A stretch of 64,000 nucleotides of DNA from Lutraria lutraria. Lineage: Eukaryota > Mollusca > Bivalvia > Venerida > Mactridae. Shown piece after piece: positions 27,301 to 42,300 of the stretch (its first letter is position 1; each line of letters opens with the position of its first letter). The notes beneath the pieces were generated by a model. The model had not been told where the DNA came from. It ran no database searches and saw only the letters and a program-made list of their open reading frames with translations. Position numbers and translations under genes: made by a program. The stretch is from contig OZ026843.1 in the NCBI GenBank assembly GCA_964023205.1, positions 3,953,029 to 4,017,028 of the forward strand, given 5' to 3'.

Positions 27301-30300
27301 ATGTGGGGTTGGGGGTTAGAATGCTTCAGTTGAAGGATATAATGTGTATAAGACTGCCTGAGGATGTTTTTGGATGACTTTGACAATTTGATATCAGTAT
27401 TTGAATATCTTTGAGAAATATTTATAGGAAGATACTAGACACATCGTGAGCGAATGCCTATGGACATTTTGATATCATCTTTATATTTCATGAGAATTGA
27501 TAAAAGTCGCCTCTGTGATAGTTTGCTTATAATATAGGTTCCCATTCTTGGGAGAGTTATGTTTTAATTAAAATCTTCCTTCAGATTGACAGAAAGGAAA
27601 ATAAAGTTATTGCTTCTTAGATTACAAATTCTATTTATTAATTTCACACTCATTCTTATGTACTGATCATGTTTTGAGATGTTTTTTTTTCAGTCATTGA
27701 AATAATAGAAACTGCAGATTTGTTCCAATATGAGTGAAAATTTACAGGAAACTTTGAACAATGGCATAAGAATGGAATACATAGCTGAGATGGGGTTTCC
27801 AAACATGGCTAGGTCTTCTTTAGGGCTCACGAGAAACTCTAAGCCCTTCAAACTATCAGCGGGATCTCGCTATTTTTTAAAAGTCTTCCAAATAATGTCT
27901 TATTTAGTTGTGACATTATTTTGTGGCCACTTGTTGGGAGTTTGACATAGTAGATTAGTTTATGTGTAAGCAAATGTTAATTGTCCAGATTATTTTGTCT
28001 GGACCAGGGTTGTGAACAAAGCATGCTGGAATAAAGAACAGAAATTGTTTGACAAAATCTTCAAAACAAACTTGGGTTTGGAGATTGGTTATTGAGTAGA
28101 TGCAGGAGTGCAAACTGGCAAGTTTTTAAGGAGTACATTTTTTGGTAGTCAAACATGTGAACAAAGCTTTATTTGGAGGTCATTTTGTTCTAAATAATAA
28201 TCTTACTGAATTTGTTTATATTTTAGATCCTCCAGGAAAACCTGTTATAACTGGTTACAAAGTAAATCAAGCCATCAGGGTTAATGATACTATACAGTTG
28301 ATTTGTACGTCTGAGGGTGGCAACCCACTAGCCCAGGTGGCTTGGTACCGAAATAACGCACAGGTAGACTTCTCCTACATCACAAGGGGAAATAAAGCGG
28401 AGAATGAACTGATTATTACTGCAGAACGGTCTGACAACGATGCTGTGTACAGATGTGAAGCCTGGAATACGGTGAACTCGAATGCTCCATTGACAATTGA
28501 AAGGAAAATATTGGTTCACTGTATGTTATTTTTATGTTATTTGATTGTTTTGTTATCCCCCGCCAAAAGGCGTAGTCCAGGTTTCCGTGCTTCTGTCACA
28601 CTTCCTTCTGTGCGCAACTCCTACATTTCCCATACAATTTTCACCAAACTTTCACAGAATGATTACCGTATCATCAAGTGCTGCAATGCATATTGTCAGG
28701 GTTTCGTGATTGAATTATTTTTGAGTGAGTTATTTTACATTTAAATGCTCCTGTGCGCAACTCCTTCATTTTCCATGCAATTTTCACCAAACTTTCACAG
28801 AATGATTATCATCAAGTGCTGCGGGGCATATGGTCGGGGTTTCATGTTTGAAATTTCTGGAATTCTATATTATGAAGTTAAATATTAAAAAATAATTTTA
28901 TAACCTGCACTGATTTCAGTGTAAGAATGATCTCTAGAAGTATTTTTGTCTGGAAAAGTTAAACTTGAGACTGCTCTCAAGTTTAAAATCTTCAGCATAT
29001 GAGCAAATGTATTAAAATTTAGCATTTATTGAGGACTATTCATGAAACTAAGGACAGGAATGCGTGAAATCAATATTTGTGCAAAGGTTACTAAAACAAT
29101 TTGTTTCCTTTTTTGCATTTTTTGGGGAGCAAAAATATTGTCATTTATTTGTGAGAATTAATTCTGTGAAGTTTTTTATGAAGCTAGAATCCATTGTTAA
29201 TTAATTAACATGTGCTCTCTGTTCATAGTATGATGTGTTAAACCTCTGCAAAGATTGTTTTCAATTGCGTTCAATACATCATGTCTTACCTTGTGGGGTT
29301 AATACCACTGAACTCAAACGGCCGTAAAATCTTTACTCTTGTCGTTAATGATGATATAAAACAAGGATCCATATAAGGCTTGAGGGAAGGTTTTCTTCTT
29401 TTTCTTTCCTCTCATTTCATTAATGACAGTATCAAGTTTCTTGCCAATGTGTAAATTGTCATCAATAACTTAAGTTACAGGCCTCATTTTCATCGGGTTC
29501 TCAAGAAATTAATGGCTATTTGTTAAGTTTTGGGTATTAACCAAAATTGGTGTGGAATTTTTCTTTTCGAAACAACGCAATATTTCCTGGATTTGAAATT
29601 TGTCTTTAGATGCACATTAGTGGAAATATAGATTAACAATAGATGGCATTGAGAAAGCACAAAGACGATGTGATTGCCTCGCTGTAATCTCAATGTCTTG
29701 AGTTCTGTGCAGTTATTGATGTGCTGAGATTACCGATATAAACCTATTGATGCCTTCAGGGCATCCCTGATACCTCACTAGGATACCATTGTCTGGATCA
29801 TCGAAAGAAGAACTGTCTGTCTCATTAGATTCAATGTGTCGCTCATAGATTTAAGAGGTTATTCCTTTTACTGAAAATAATAGTAGTAAATATTTGTATG
29901 AAAATATTCCAAATAGCTTTAAGATGCCATCTTGATGTCCAGACGTGTAGAAGTCTAAGTGTAATCAAGGGATTTATTATATTGGGAATCCTCTCATATA
30001 TACACAGACACATATTTCAACTAATGGAGACAATGCTTGGTTATTTAATATCATTGCATTTGTTTATGAGAACTTAAGACTTACTGTAAATTACAGCTCA
30101 ATCTTTTGACAGTGGATTTATATTGCAATTAATTTGATCCCTTGTGAATGTTATTACCAAGTTTTCATTTATACATGCCTGTATTGCAATGCACCAAATC
30201 TTTAAGAGAATTTATCATACATCAAAGTGTCTTAATTTGAACATACTGTACATAGTCATTTTATTTTGTTCTTTAATTAAAACACAACATTTTTTTAAAT

Positions 30301-33300
30301 GCAGCTGGAATGGATTGTATGATTTAAGTTGATTTTATTCCTTAACATATCAAGACAAGTATAATTTGTGAGCAGTTGACAAATAATTTACTATGCAATG
30401 TTGTTGTTGTTGATAATTTTTGTTGAATGCTGTATTTTGAATTACTTTCAGATTTTTTTACTAAATAACCAGCTGATTGTTTAACATAATTCATGATCTA
30501 AGTCAACATTGGTGTTCATTTTATATTTTTTCCATATGGAATAGACTGTAGATTATTTTTAAAAATCTTGAAATTATTTAATTTGATATGATAAAGAGTA
30601 CAAACTAAGTATTAACAAGGTTTGAATGCTGTGTATATTAACATCCACACTTTTTAATAATGAAATATGTTTGGGTCATGATATTTCTTGGTTTGAGAGG
30701 TTAGAGTGGGGGGGGGGGGGCATTTTTTAGGAGAAATGTTTTTATTCGAGAATATTAGTACGTTGGCATCAGGAGGACTTGATTCAGAATCCTGTGGAGT
30801 TAATGTCTATTAGATGGAATAGAAAATTATGTAAATCAGGGCACATGCTGACAGTTTAAATAGTGCTCTTCATGATGTAAAATGAAATTACTTCATTAAT
30901 GATAATATATACTCCAATCTTATATGATATTGTTATAACACTATGCTATTCATTTTATGTCAATTTTATGTATATTTTATATACATTACATGAGTGTGCT
31001 GGCCCTTGATTTGTAAATATAGTCATGCTTACAATTTTCACTACTAGTACTTGAAGGAATTAATATGAATAGCTTTGATTATTTATTTCCTTTTGCTTTT
31101 CAGTTGCCCCAAAGTCAGCTACAATTACTGGTACGCTGGAAGCCAAGGCTGGTGAGACATTGACCTTGACCTGTACAACAACCAATAGTAATCCTGCTGC
31201 TGTTATATCCTGGATTCCAAATGGCCCAAGCACAAACGTTCGCTCACGCACAGAATCGTCTCCAGATGGAGGTTACATTACCATTTCTGAGATTGATATA
31301 ACATTGACCAACAGAACGGACAGCGTTCCATACATTTGCTCAGCTAGAAATGTTGAAATTGGATCTTTTGTGTCAGACACAGTTACTGTTGGTGTCCTGT
31401 GTAAGTATCTTGTTGTTTTTCAGGGTTTCCAAGCTGTTTTGATAATGTGTTCAGAAACAAAATTGCAATTATCTACTATATTTTGAAAAAATGGGGTCAT
31501 TAAAATGTGTCATTTTTACAGGTTGGGTTAAAGTCTGGTTTAACATTAATTTGATGTGTATAATAAATAAAACTAATAATAAGATTATTAAATCTTTTGT
31601 GACAATTAATATTCGCTTCTGTTTTTTTGTTAAATCAAGGTGACTTTTGTTGTACATGGTGTACATTAAATTCCGTACCTTGCTAACAAAGTTTCTTTTC
31701 AGTTCTTGAAGAATTTACTTTTTTGACAGTGTCAAAGAAGAATAAATCTTCCATTACATTGTTCGTTTTTATTATTCTAACTCGAAGCAGTTTCTTTGTT
31801 CTTCTACCAAATACTTGTAAATAAATGTCCAATGTGTGTTACATTCTTTGAATCTTTCATTTTGTTTGTTATTGTTTTGAACAATCTATATACATGTGCA
31901 CATCACATATGATTTGATGGATTAATGAAATACTTATACTGAGTCACAATTATCATAAAAGATGTAAGGATGTTGATAAGTTGGAATGTTTGTTAGGGAA
32001 TGTGTGGTAATTTGTTGTTGCATGTCAATTTTCCTCCACATGTTCAGATGTTGCCGGCTCCTTATGGAGGAGTGAGTTAGTACTGGTAAGATACAGTCTA
32101 GGAAACTGATTAGGTGAACCGGCAGTAATATCTTACTGAAATATTGTTGAAAATCACCATTAAACCCACAGAAACAAAATCTTCTCTCGTGTTTTTCATC
32201 CAAGAGTGGTATGCATTGAAGTTTAGTTTTTTAGTGAAATGATTGATAGATTTCCGTAAATGGAAACTCTTTTTTTGGTGCTTGAAAGTGGTGCATTAAT
32301 AATGAATACATTTCTGTGTCAGATGGTGACTGTTTTCACCTCATCGAGATTTTAAGTTCAACATTTATAGGTTAATGGGTCTATATTCTAGATTTATTAT
32401 TACAATTTTTCCCTAGTCTGGAAGTACCTCTTATTTGGTATTTATTGTGATGAAAAAGGGAAAATTTCAGAGTATTTAAAAAATTTATAATTTTTGGATG
32501 AACCCAATTATTTAAGGAAGTGGACGACTGATTGATGTCTCTGACTAGCAATCATGAGCCCTTAGTTGTTGTCCCACCCATGACTAGAAAATTTTCATGT
32601 CTGAGGAAGCTGTTAACCAGTGAAGGGAAGATTGGTGTTTTAACCAGGTGTTCTCCTTTGGTCATTGTTTTAACCAGGTGTACTCCTTTGGTCATTGTTT
32701 TAACCAGGTGTACTCCTTTGGTCATTGTTTTAACCAGGTGTACTCCTATGGTCATTGTTTTAACCAGGTGTTCTCCTTTGGTCATTGTTTTAACCAGGTG
32801 TACTCCTTTGGTCATTGTTTTAACCAGGTGTACTCCTTTGGTCATTGTTTTAACCAGGTGTTCTCCTTTGGTCATTGTTTTAACCAGGTGTACGCCTTTG
32901 GTCATTGTTTTAACCAGGTGTACGCCTTTGGTCATTGTTTTAACCAGGTGTACTCCTTTGGTCATTGTTTTAACCAGGTGTACTCCTTTGGTCATTGTTT
33001 TAACCAGGTGTACTCCTTTGGTCATTGTTTTAACCAGGTGTACTCCTTTGGTCATTGTTTTAACCAGGTGTACTCCTATGGTCATTGTTTTAACCAGGTG
33101 TACTCCTTTGGTCATTGTTTTAACCAGGTGTACTCCTATGGTCATTGTTTTAACCAGGTGTACTCCTTTTGTCATTGTTTTAACCAGGTGTACTCCTTTG
33201 GTCATTGTTTTAACCAGGTGTACTCCTTTGGTCATTGTTTTAACCAGGTGTACTCCTTTGGTCATTGTTTTAACCAGGTGTTCTCCTTTGGTCATTGTTT

Positions 33301-36300
33301 TAACCAGGTGTACTCCTTTGGTCATTGTTTTAACCAGGTGTACGTCTTTGGTCATTGTTTTAACCAGGTGTACGCCTTTGGTCATTGTTTTAACGAGGTG
33401 TACGCCTTTGGTCATTGTTTTAACGAGGTGTACTCCTTTGGTCATTGTTTTAACCAGGTGTACGCCTTTGGTCATTGTTTTAACCAGGTGTACGCCTTTG
33501 GTCATTGTTTTAACCAGGTGTACTCCTTTGGTCATTGTTTTAACCAGGTGTACTCCTTTGGTCATTGTTTTAAGTTGGATAAGTCACTTGATGATCCTGG
33601 CTGTTCTGAACAAAACTCTTTTATTGACTTTTTGTTAGTTTTCCTTTCAGTAATATTCTGATGTCTGTTTTCAGTGATGTCTCTTAAATTTAAGGTTGGT
33701 TAAAAATGAGATGAAAATGTATTGAATGATAAAATGTACTGTGGAGTATCAATTTGACTACAAGCTAGAATTTGCCTTGTTCAGTATCCTCTGATGCATG
33801 ATTTTGTTTTTCCGTTTCTTAGTGTTTCTGTTTACTCTTCAGATCCTCCTAAACCCCCTGAAATTACTGGATACAACGAGGGCGAGTCCATACGGGCAGA
33901 AAGTCTTGTTAAGCTACGATGTACAGCGCAAGGAGGAAACCCACCCGCAACCATTAAATGGTTCAAAGGTTAGACCATAATTATTTTAATAAGAATTGTG
34001 GTAAAAGATTTGCTTTGAGGTTTTTATAGCAAATATTTACATGTTTATTCCCAATATACTTAACTTGTAACTTCATCTAGAGTCTTGAGGACAGAAATAT
34101 TTTTTTAATTAAGAATTAATAATAGTTTGTTGTATTCTTTTATTAATTTAATGATTATACCTCTGCAAATGAAGTTTGGGTGGGCGGTCCATCTGCATAC
34201 TATTTCACAAGTTTGTGGGACATCCCTTAAGCGATTGCAACGAAATATGCCATCACCTTGAAGTGTAGATATGCAAGGCAAATTTGATGCCCAGTTGTCC
34301 ACTCATTCCAGAGATATGTGCCTTTGAATTGGCGGCCATTGTGTACAAGTTCGATGGTAAAATTTCATAGCAGTACTTTTTGTTAAGCATCCCGTCCTGG
34401 CAGCTTGCTTCTTTGTTACGAGCTGATATAAATTTTATGAGACGGATATTCCAGAATATTGTGTTTTACTTTTCTGATTTGCTTTTATGTCCACCCACTT
34501 TATGGACCAGACTTCTGTCGTATATACAAATCAAATTATTGTCTGAATAGTCCAATAATGGCCGTAATATAAGATATCATCAAATTATTCTTAGAATTTG
34601 ATCATAATGAAAACCAAAATATCTCCATGGATGAGTATAGCCATCATTATTTGCCAGAAAATGTAAATAAAAGAATATTGTTTGAATATCATATAGTCTC
34701 TATTCTTTTAGTAGAAGTCGTAACATTGAATCTTATATGACAAACTGTCTAGATACTCTCTGTTACTGACCAAGAGATTTTATGTGATTCCTACATACCC
34801 TGAACACATACAGCAGTGAAAGTTTGTCTGAATATGCTGGAATTTCTGGAGTATTTTGTCAGTCCAGACAGTACTATTTGTTTTGTTTGTTTAGGCTACA
34901 CCAAGGTTAAGATTTCTGTTTTTTTTTTCAAATTTCAACCATCAGCCATGCACATACAAAATTCAAATGCTTGTCGTTGTTTACCTGTTTTTATGGTCCA
35001 GAATATGGAAAAAAGGGACAATAAATATGTATAGTCAAAGCTTTCACCAAAGGTCACCTTACTAAGAAGTAATATGGCCTCATTGTATAACTTTGTAAAT
35101 TGTACTTTATTCAGATGTGAATTTGGTCTATTATATTCATAAATGTGTCCTAAAAGGAAGCCATTGTTCACATGATGGTATTTTAGTCATGGTCGTCTGA
35201 CTTGATCACACAGCTTTGGCTGCGTTACTTTCATGACAATGTACTCATGGTGAGTTTATGTGATCACCTTGCATTGGTCGTGTGTCAGTGCGTTGTGTAG
35301 TGGTGTCCGTTTTTATGTTACACAATATCTACATCACAATGCCAATCAAACTCATTTTTAGTTAACTTTCAGTCAATTTTTATTGTGTCATACATTGAAT
35401 CAGTTTATAAAGTTATTTACTCTATATTACAGGTGATGTAGAGATTACAGAAGTTATTCAAATATCGACAAGTGTCAATCCTACTGTGGAGATCAATGTT
35501 GTTGCTAAGGCTAACGACAACGGTGCAGTCTACAAATGCGAGGCTTCAAATAAAGCCACTGATGCGTCCTTGGTGGCACTGACAAAATTAACTGTGCATT
35601 GTAAGAAAATAAGTGTATTCATATTTGGGCTCAGCCCCTCTGTGAAATAGGTACATCCTAAATATATTGGTTGAATTGTTACTCATTCAACATCTGTAAC
35701 TCTGAATATGTTTGCCTGCCAATTCAAACAAGCCATTTATCAGCCTTGATGCTGGTACTTTTTGTATACAGTAAGACAAAAGACTTTAATTGAGATATGT
35801 TGAAATATTGAGCCAACACTTACCTTTTGAATGTTAGAGAAAAATAGAAATTTCACTGTATTAGATTCTTCATTATATCTTGGTTCACCATGTTTTACTG
35901 TATTGAACAAAGACTGTACATGAGTCAAGATTTCTATGGTCTTTATGGTTCGATTTTGTTCGTTCTCACTTCAGATATTTGATGTTTTCATATTTTTTAT
36001 CTACAGTTCCTCCGGCCTGGGTGAACATAACAAGTGATCCAGAAGTTGCCAGAGCTGGACACCGGCTTAGATTGACATGTGTATCAGCTTCCAGTAATCC
36101 AGCTGCTGAGATCACTTGGATACACAATAATCGTGGAATGACAGGAACCAGTGCTGGACTGACCCCTGGTGTTAATGGTGGAAAAATAGCTAAAAACATC
36201 CTGCAGATTATACCAAAGTCATCAGACCATGAATCATCATATGGTTGCCGAGCAACTAACCTCATCCTTGATGAAACTATTCATGATGCGATCATACTTA

Positions 36301-39300
36301 ATGTATTGTGTAAGTTACTTTAGTGGACTTAATTTTATCCAACTCTTGAAAGTGACAGCCTGTGAAGCAGAGACTACATGACTTTTTAACCAGAACCCAA
36401 GGTTATAAAACTTGACATCGGTCTTTGAGCTCAAATCTAACATTTTGTCTTCTAACCTTTCAAAGTTAAAACTTAAGCGGTCAGTTTTGGGCGAAAGACA
36501 TTAATCCGCCTTTGTGGACAGGTGGCCTTAATTCGTAAGTCATTTTGTACTTAATAATCGATGACAGGTTTTAAAAAATATCTTCTAGTAACCTCAAACA
36601 CAGGTTTGACTGTATTTTGTAATATGGCACACTGTATTTTGTAATAAGGCACACTGTATTTTGTACAAACCTTATTGTTTGTCCTACATGTCTTCTTCAA
36701 AGTAGTTACCTAAAGGTTACATGATGCCTTGAGTGTATAGTATGTTGTAGATATTGCAGACAATTCTTTTTTGTCTTGACTTACGATATGTTTTCCCGCT
36801 GTCACATCATTTGCTATAGATAAGTTATTATAAGAAATATTCCCAATACTTCCTAAGGCTGTTACTTTTTACTGCAATTTGTTTATCAAGTTATCATGTA
36901 GACAATTTTTGCTTGCATTTGATGTAATTTTGTTGGAAATTAGAAAAAAAACAAAATTATTTCAGTATCTGTAAGTTGGGACAAATCAGTAAGGAAGTTT
37001 TATTTCCTAGGAAATACTCCTTGACAATATGTGCTAAAAAGTCTAAGATTCAAGCCATGCATCAGTAGTGCTATTTCTCACTCGAGGCAGTGGCATTTTT
37101 CACTATCTGCACTTCGTAAATATCTATATTACAGCATAGAATGGCTTCTTATGGAATTTATTTGTCTAGATAAATAATTAGAGTATATAATATACTAGAA
37201 CAATGGATTTTCATAGAACTAAAGAAGAATTTATATGGATCTTACGGTTTATTTTCTTCATTCCAGTTAAGCCCGAATTTATTGACCTGACGCCTATGAT
37301 AGAGATAAAGTCAGGCGAAAGTCGTATCATCAATCTGACAGCCACTGCAAACCCTTCAGACTGCACGTATGTTCTTAAACGTGGAAGTGAAGTTATTAAC
37401 GAAGACACTATAGTAAGCTTCTCGCTAAGCACAGGAGTGCTTACAATATCGGCGATAGCTAAGGAAGACTCGGGTGACTATACCATCACTGCTACAAACT
37501 CTCAGGGATCCGCTTCATTTGACTTCTCTATTGATGTTCAATGTAAGTACAAGAAGTCTTTATCCATTATTTAAAAAATGTTGTCTGAAAAGATATTTGA
37601 TCATAGTCCCATTGATCAATTAAAAGCAAAATTAAGTAAGCCCAATTATCATTAACATTTTCATTGACCAATAAAAACAAAGCTTACGCTTCATATTAAC
37701 TGCTATCGTGTTGTGTACCTCTAATTGGTATTGTGCGATTTAAATTTTCTGTCAAAGTTGAATAATAATACAGTTGCTGAAAGCTATTATTTTTAGCTAT
37801 ATACCACAGTATGGAATGTCCCATTCTGCATGTTTATATAATATCATGTAGCACTCAGTTAAATACACAATCATACATTTAACAACCGGTAAAACGAACA
37901 TTACGTTTAACTTACAAAATCTCACCGAAGTTATAAATACAATGTATAAATGCAATTGACCATGAAATATGCGACTTTAACAGTTGAATAAAATTGCACA
38001 ATAGCAGGGTAATTTTTTTCTTAGCACTAGATGGCTTACGGTAATATAGCCTATAGGGAATAAAAATGAGAACAAAAAAGGTCTTTTTAAATTGTTGCTG
38101 AGACTGACCTGGCCAACGCTGACAGGAATACACAAATATGGTGGTGTCAAGTACAATATTTAAGACATGGCAGGCAGTACTAATTGTTATTACTGGGTAG
38201 TGGTGATTATTATAAATGAATGCTAAAGATGGATGTACTTGGTATATGATTATCAACGTTGTATAAAAATGAAAAAGGGATTTGAAATAGCACCTATACC
38301 ATAAACAGAGATGATAACGATACAGTGCTCATACAGATCCTACAGACACACATATATTTTCATTCCATGAAAAGTTAAAATTTTGTTTGTCAAAAACACC
38401 CATCTTGTCAAAATTAAAATTTGCATGTAGTGGTGCCATGACCTAAGTGTACAATATCTGGATAGATTCTGAATTACTGGTATTATCTTTGTCTCATTTC
38501 TTTTAATGTGTCTGAAATTTTAAACAGAAATTGATATATTTTTGGTATTGTATGCATAAAGTTAATTGAGAATGTCTGAGTGTTTTGTATTTGTGGTAAA
38601 TGAAATCTGGATATTTGATAAAATGTGTTTATCAATGGTGTATTTGATGAATTGACCTTACAAACTTGGAAATGCTGATGTTGTAATATTTGTATGCCAA
38701 AAAAGCATGCATGAAAAGACATGAACTCAGTATGTTTTAAATAAACAGTGAACTTGGTGAATGACACAATGTCAGGAATAAGTCATGTTCAGGCTTGTTT
38801 GACCCCCCAAAAAATTAGGCAAGATTGCAAAAAAGTTGATTGCATCTCCATCTGTCAAAAAAGGGCTGTTTATTGGTCCATTGGACAGCTTTGGTCATTT
38901 CAGAGCCACTCCAGAGAGAGGGTAGATAAGATACTGGTGAACCGGGCATTTATATCCCATTTAGGTTCTATATCGTGCCCCGTGTAATGCACTGATACGC
39001 CCCTTACTCTTTTTTCCTGTGATTTTCTAGACAAAGTACTTGGCTCAGTAGTTGGGACAGGGACAAAAAAGGCCGAAATCTTTTCTTCATGCTGAAGTTT
39101 TCCCAATTCTTCAGTGTCCAAAATCTCTTGTCTTAAATATATGCAATCAGGCCTTATGTTTTTTTCCCCAACATTCCTTGTGTTATTATTATATTTAGAT
39201 AGATAAAAAGATTTTTTTCATCTCTCTACATACACATACCAAAAGTATGTCTACAAAAACTACATATTGACATTAACTGCCATTTGGTCAACCTGTGAGA

Positions 39301-42300
39301 CATTTAAACTAACAATGTTGTTAAAGTCTTAATTGATTTCATAGGCATTTTTTGTGCATCCGGTTTGTACAATATGATCACATTATGAAAATGTCGACAT
39401 GACCTAAATTTGTATATGATTATATTACAAGTTGGCTATCATCTACAATGTTGTCCCCTCTGGGTTATGTCAAAGGGCTGTTTTATGTGAAATGAATGTA
39501 AATTTTTCATCTTTGACATTTTTGTCTGTTTTCCATTTTGAATCCTTTATCTCAACATATTATATTTTCTTCTCCAATTTATCTTTCCTATTCTTACTGG
39601 ACTTGTATATAAAATATTGATTGATCTAATCAGGACCTTGTTCCTTAATGCTAATCTTTATGGATGTAGTATTAATAATACTGAAACAAGACTTAAATTT
39701 GCATATATGTGACCTAATGATTTGCAATCCTGGAACTTATTTGGGTTGGTAAAAAAATGAGCAAAATTATTTCATTGACCTGTACATTGTATGCTCGTTG
39801 AGAAAGGTGTTGATTGCACTATGGATGAAACTGGCTATGATTGCATGGATACTTTTAGAAGATAATTTCTTTAAAAATGTTACTTTTATATGTTGTAGAT
39901 CCTGCTGAAATAACTGAAGCTAATGCTGTTGAAGGTGACCTTGACTCTTATGTGGAACTGAAGTGTAAAGTTATAGGAAATCCAATGACGTCGAATATTG
40001 TAACATGGCGCCGTGAAGGTTTTGATATGACACGAGTGTTACCTGCGTATGAGGATGGGCTCGGTACATTGACTATCGAATCATTACAGAAGACGGATTC
40101 TGGGACTTTCACATGTGTCGCCAACAATGGTATTGGGGATCCAGTAGAATCTGGCATTGAACTGTCTGTTAAATGTAAGTTAAATATATATAAGGATAAT
40201 GGTAAAAATTATTTGGCTTGTTATCACCTGACGTAAACACAAAAATGGTGGCAGTACATAAATTCTCTGTTATGACCCAGGTTATTCATAGGTGACATAC
40301 AATACTATACAAAGATACAAGTACTTGATGATGGAATAAATAGTACTTTTAGCTGATATATTTCTCTACCATTATTCTGAATAATGGTAACTTGTGAGAA
40401 AAATAGTAACATAATTGTGGTCAAAGGGAGATAATTGTGTATTTATATTATCTTATTTCTGTATGTTATAGTTTGTTTAAGTTCTTGATAGATTTATTTA
40501 TTGTTGGATATTGTTTTGATTTGCCTAAGTATATTTCTTTTTGTAAATACTATCTATGAAACAAGTAGCATTATAGTTGCCCCTTAATCTCACGGTCATC
40601 TCTCTTATGGCTTTGGTTCAGTGGTTAGCTGTCTGGACTTGTAACCCAGCAATCTGGGTTTGAATCTAGGTCACAGTAGGTTGTACCCCTCTATGAAAAT
40701 ATGACAAAAAAGTCTTATTTTCCTCCATATGTGAGGAAAATTTTGACTCCTTTTGTAAGGGTTAATTAGAGTACAGTCAATGAAAACTGATTAGGTGAAC
40801 CAGGTGTCATACATTACAGAAATAGAATTGAATAATGGCATCAAACCCCACTGAAACAGATCATGGTCCTTTCCATGTGTCTTATACTGTATGCCCATCT
40901 TTCATAAATGAACATCCTGAGAACATGGTGTATTATGATATGTAGAGATAATCAGTGTATTGTTTTACTGTACACATACTTGTTAGGATTGTAAGATTGT
41001 CATTCTGTGATATTAAGTTATTGTTTATCGACAGTTTCACCTATAATTGACAAGTCACCAGAATACAATAAAGCCGCTAGTCAGACTGGACGTACAGGAA
41101 GATTGATATGTAATGCTGAAGGTGCTCCAATCGTTACATTTCAGTGGCAAAAGGTTTGTGTGGTGTAGGAATGTTATTGAATGCTGTTAAAGTGTCCTTA
41201 AACCTGATGTAACATTTGTTATCTAATGTTGTATAAAATTAGTTCAGAAAATTTTGTGAAACCTATGCAAAGACTGAACATGGTCTAAGTTGAATTGAAA
41301 TCTTGTTGCGATTGTCTACAAGGTATATACGCTCGGTCTGCTTGCATGTATAGACGTACACGTATACAATCACACTTGTTTTCTATCCTATTCACATCCA
41401 TTAGTAATTTATACTGAAACAAAGATGGTGGGGGTGGCTTATTTCACTTCATCAGATTTTTTTCACTGTATGAGTTCACCATAACTGTGATTTACTGTAT
41501 TATGTATGGTTTATTACAGGATGGTGTTAATATTGTAACTGATGAGAAGTACACGGTTGACGAAAAAGAAGCAGAAGCAAATATCAAATATGAAAGTGTT
41601 CTTCTTATAAAAGATGTACAGAAATCAGACTATGGTATATACCAGTGTATTGTTACCAATGAGAAAGGTGTGGATAGACTTCATGTGAACTTTGATGACA
41701 CAGGTAAGAAAACTGTATGGGTCGAACTTTGAAGAACTGTAAAGATTCTGCTTTGAATGTCAAAGTCAGTATTAAAATGAATTTCTGTTTGTGGATTTAT
41801 TGTTTTTGGAGTTTACAATTTTCTGTTGTTATTATCGGATAATGAAGGACATTCATTGTATGGTTCTGACAAGATTTCCCATTGATTATAACGTTTGTTA
41901 ATTAGAGAATGCTAAGAAGTCAAACAATGACTTTTTCTTACTGCATGAAATTCAGCTTAGTCTCTCAAATGAAGTTCTACCCACTTATGTAAAGCAGTTA
42001 GTGATGCATTGTATTGTTCTGATACCTTTTAAGCAGACAATATAACAGTGTTAAAACTTTCTATTTTCTGTGTAAATTGGCTGTAAATTACAGTTTTCTT
42101 AAATATAGTAAAGACAGGCTCTTCATTGGAGCCATGGAAGTCTGGTCTTGAGATAGACTTGTTTTTGCTACTCTTTGTACTTAATTGTATGGCAAATTTA
42201 AACTTTCCATATTTAGAAATTCCATTGTTTTGTCTGTCAATCTCTTTTTAAATTGCCTTAGAGTTTTCAGGAAATCATTAGTTTTACTTTTCTTTATGTG

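Larger units (their letters stand above)
31401..33842 (+). other. Intron D-E (2.4 kb)
   Basis: It contains a truncated family A SINE (32022-32175) and a family B SINE carrying the 31-unit minisatellite (32521-33625). No exon is seen. Confidence 0.8.

Noticed and set aside
28521..28744. Extension of the exon C frame past its end
   Set aside because: A good donor (GTATGT) ends the Ig domain and the extension enters a dispersed repeat with a tandem duplication.
32532..33661. Long open frames of 337-368 residues on both strands with 10-residue repeats
   Set aside because: They result from a 30-bp minisatellite whose unit length is a multiple of three. They overlap on opposite strands, lie inside an intron and a SINE, and have no splice support.
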